From assembly GCA_947483455.1 (NCBI GenBank), contig CANKNK010000125.1, forward strand, positions 1-5,696: DNA of 5,696 nucleotides, written 5' to 3'. Each line of letters begins with the position of its first letter. Position 1 is the stretch's first letter. The notes under the pieces are model-generated. The model made no database searches. It had not been told where the DNA came from and saw only the letters and a program-made list of their open reading frames with translations. Position numbers and translations under genes: made by a program. The DNA comes from Comamonadaceae bacterium (GTDB lineage Bacteria > Pseudomonadota > Gammaproteobacteria > Burkholderiales > Burkholderiaceae_C). This document shows, one piece after another, positions 5,531-5,696 of the stretch.

Positions 5531-5696
5531 ATGAACCTGATCACCCAACGCCTGGCGGCATTGCGCGCCGAAATGGAAAAATACCAGCTCGACGCTTGGG
5601 TGCTGCCCTCCTCCGACCCGCACAACTCGGAGTACATGCCGCTGCGTTGGAAAGTGCGGGAATACATGTCCGGTTTCACCGCCTCGGTATCGACCA
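5531..5696 (+). CDS. M24B family aminopeptidase P (Xaa-Pro aminopeptidase), N-terminal part (3' partial)
   Basis: The first 55 codons of a gene cut by the right edge. The N-terminus reads MNLITQRLAALRAEM, then LDAWVLPSSDPHNSEYMP, RWKVREYMSGFTAS. This pattern (LxxLRxxM, then PSxDPHxSEYxPxRW, then GFTGS) is the creatinase-like N-terminal domain of the roughly 600-residue, three-domain aminopeptidase P proteins, cytosolic metalloenzymes that cleave the bond before proline at a peptide N-terminus. The metal-binding pita-bread domain is off-window. The usual GFTGS reads GFTAS here. ATG at 5531 matches the family start; an in-frame GTG at 5492 would add 13 residues but has no better ribosome site. 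No clear Shine-Dalgarno precedes either. The gene is 123 bp downstream of bciA and may have its own promoter. Confidence 0.88.
   Translation, partial: MNLITQRLAALRAEMEKYQLDAWVLPSSDPHNSEYMPLRWKVREYMSGFTASVST

Overview
The window comes from a moderately GC-rich chromosome that looks betaproteobacterial, most likely order Burkholderiales and close to Comamonadaceae such as Rhodoferax or Limnohabitans. This placement is inferred from protein style and codon use, not from a marker gene. The strongest clue to lifestyle is a well-conserved BciA-type divinyl (proto)chlorophyllide 8-vinyl reductase, which suggests a host that makes (bacterio)chlorophyll and so is an anoxygenic phototroph or descends from one.

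Layout from left to right. (1) 1-1472, plus strand: the C-terminal half of a two-part M16 (pitrilysin/insulinase-like) peptidase, cut by the window edge. (2) 1473-1601: a convergent intergenic stretch with two hairpin-forming repeats that may end transcription. (3) 1602-2531, minus strand: a 10-helix EamA/DMT-family transporter. (4) 2657-2812, minus strand: a 51-codon gene with a GTG start and a strong Shine-Dalgarno, encoding an unrecognised basic protein with one C-terminal membrane segment. (5) 2813-2925: a 113-bp divergent intergenic region with an imperfect inverted repeat. (6) 2926-4011, plus strand: a ChaA-type Ca2+(Na+)/H+ antiporter. (7) 4082-4357: a small single-domain cupin. (8) 4406-5407: bciA. 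(9) 5531-5696: the start of an M24B aminopeptidase P, cut by the right edge.

The four plus-strand genes from 2926 onward have gaps of 70, 48 and 123 bp. The cupin and bciA are close enough to share a transcript; the other links are less certain. No common pathway joins the antiporter, cupin, reductase and peptidases, and the region reads as ordinary chromosome with one photosynthesis-pigment gene in it. I saw no mobile elements, CRISPR arrays, tRNA or rRNA genes, and no gene-free stretch longer than about 130 bases. I found no convincing evidence of a new multi-gene system. The items most worth checking are the small membrane protein gene, its regulatory repeat, and the unusual setting and start codon of bciA.
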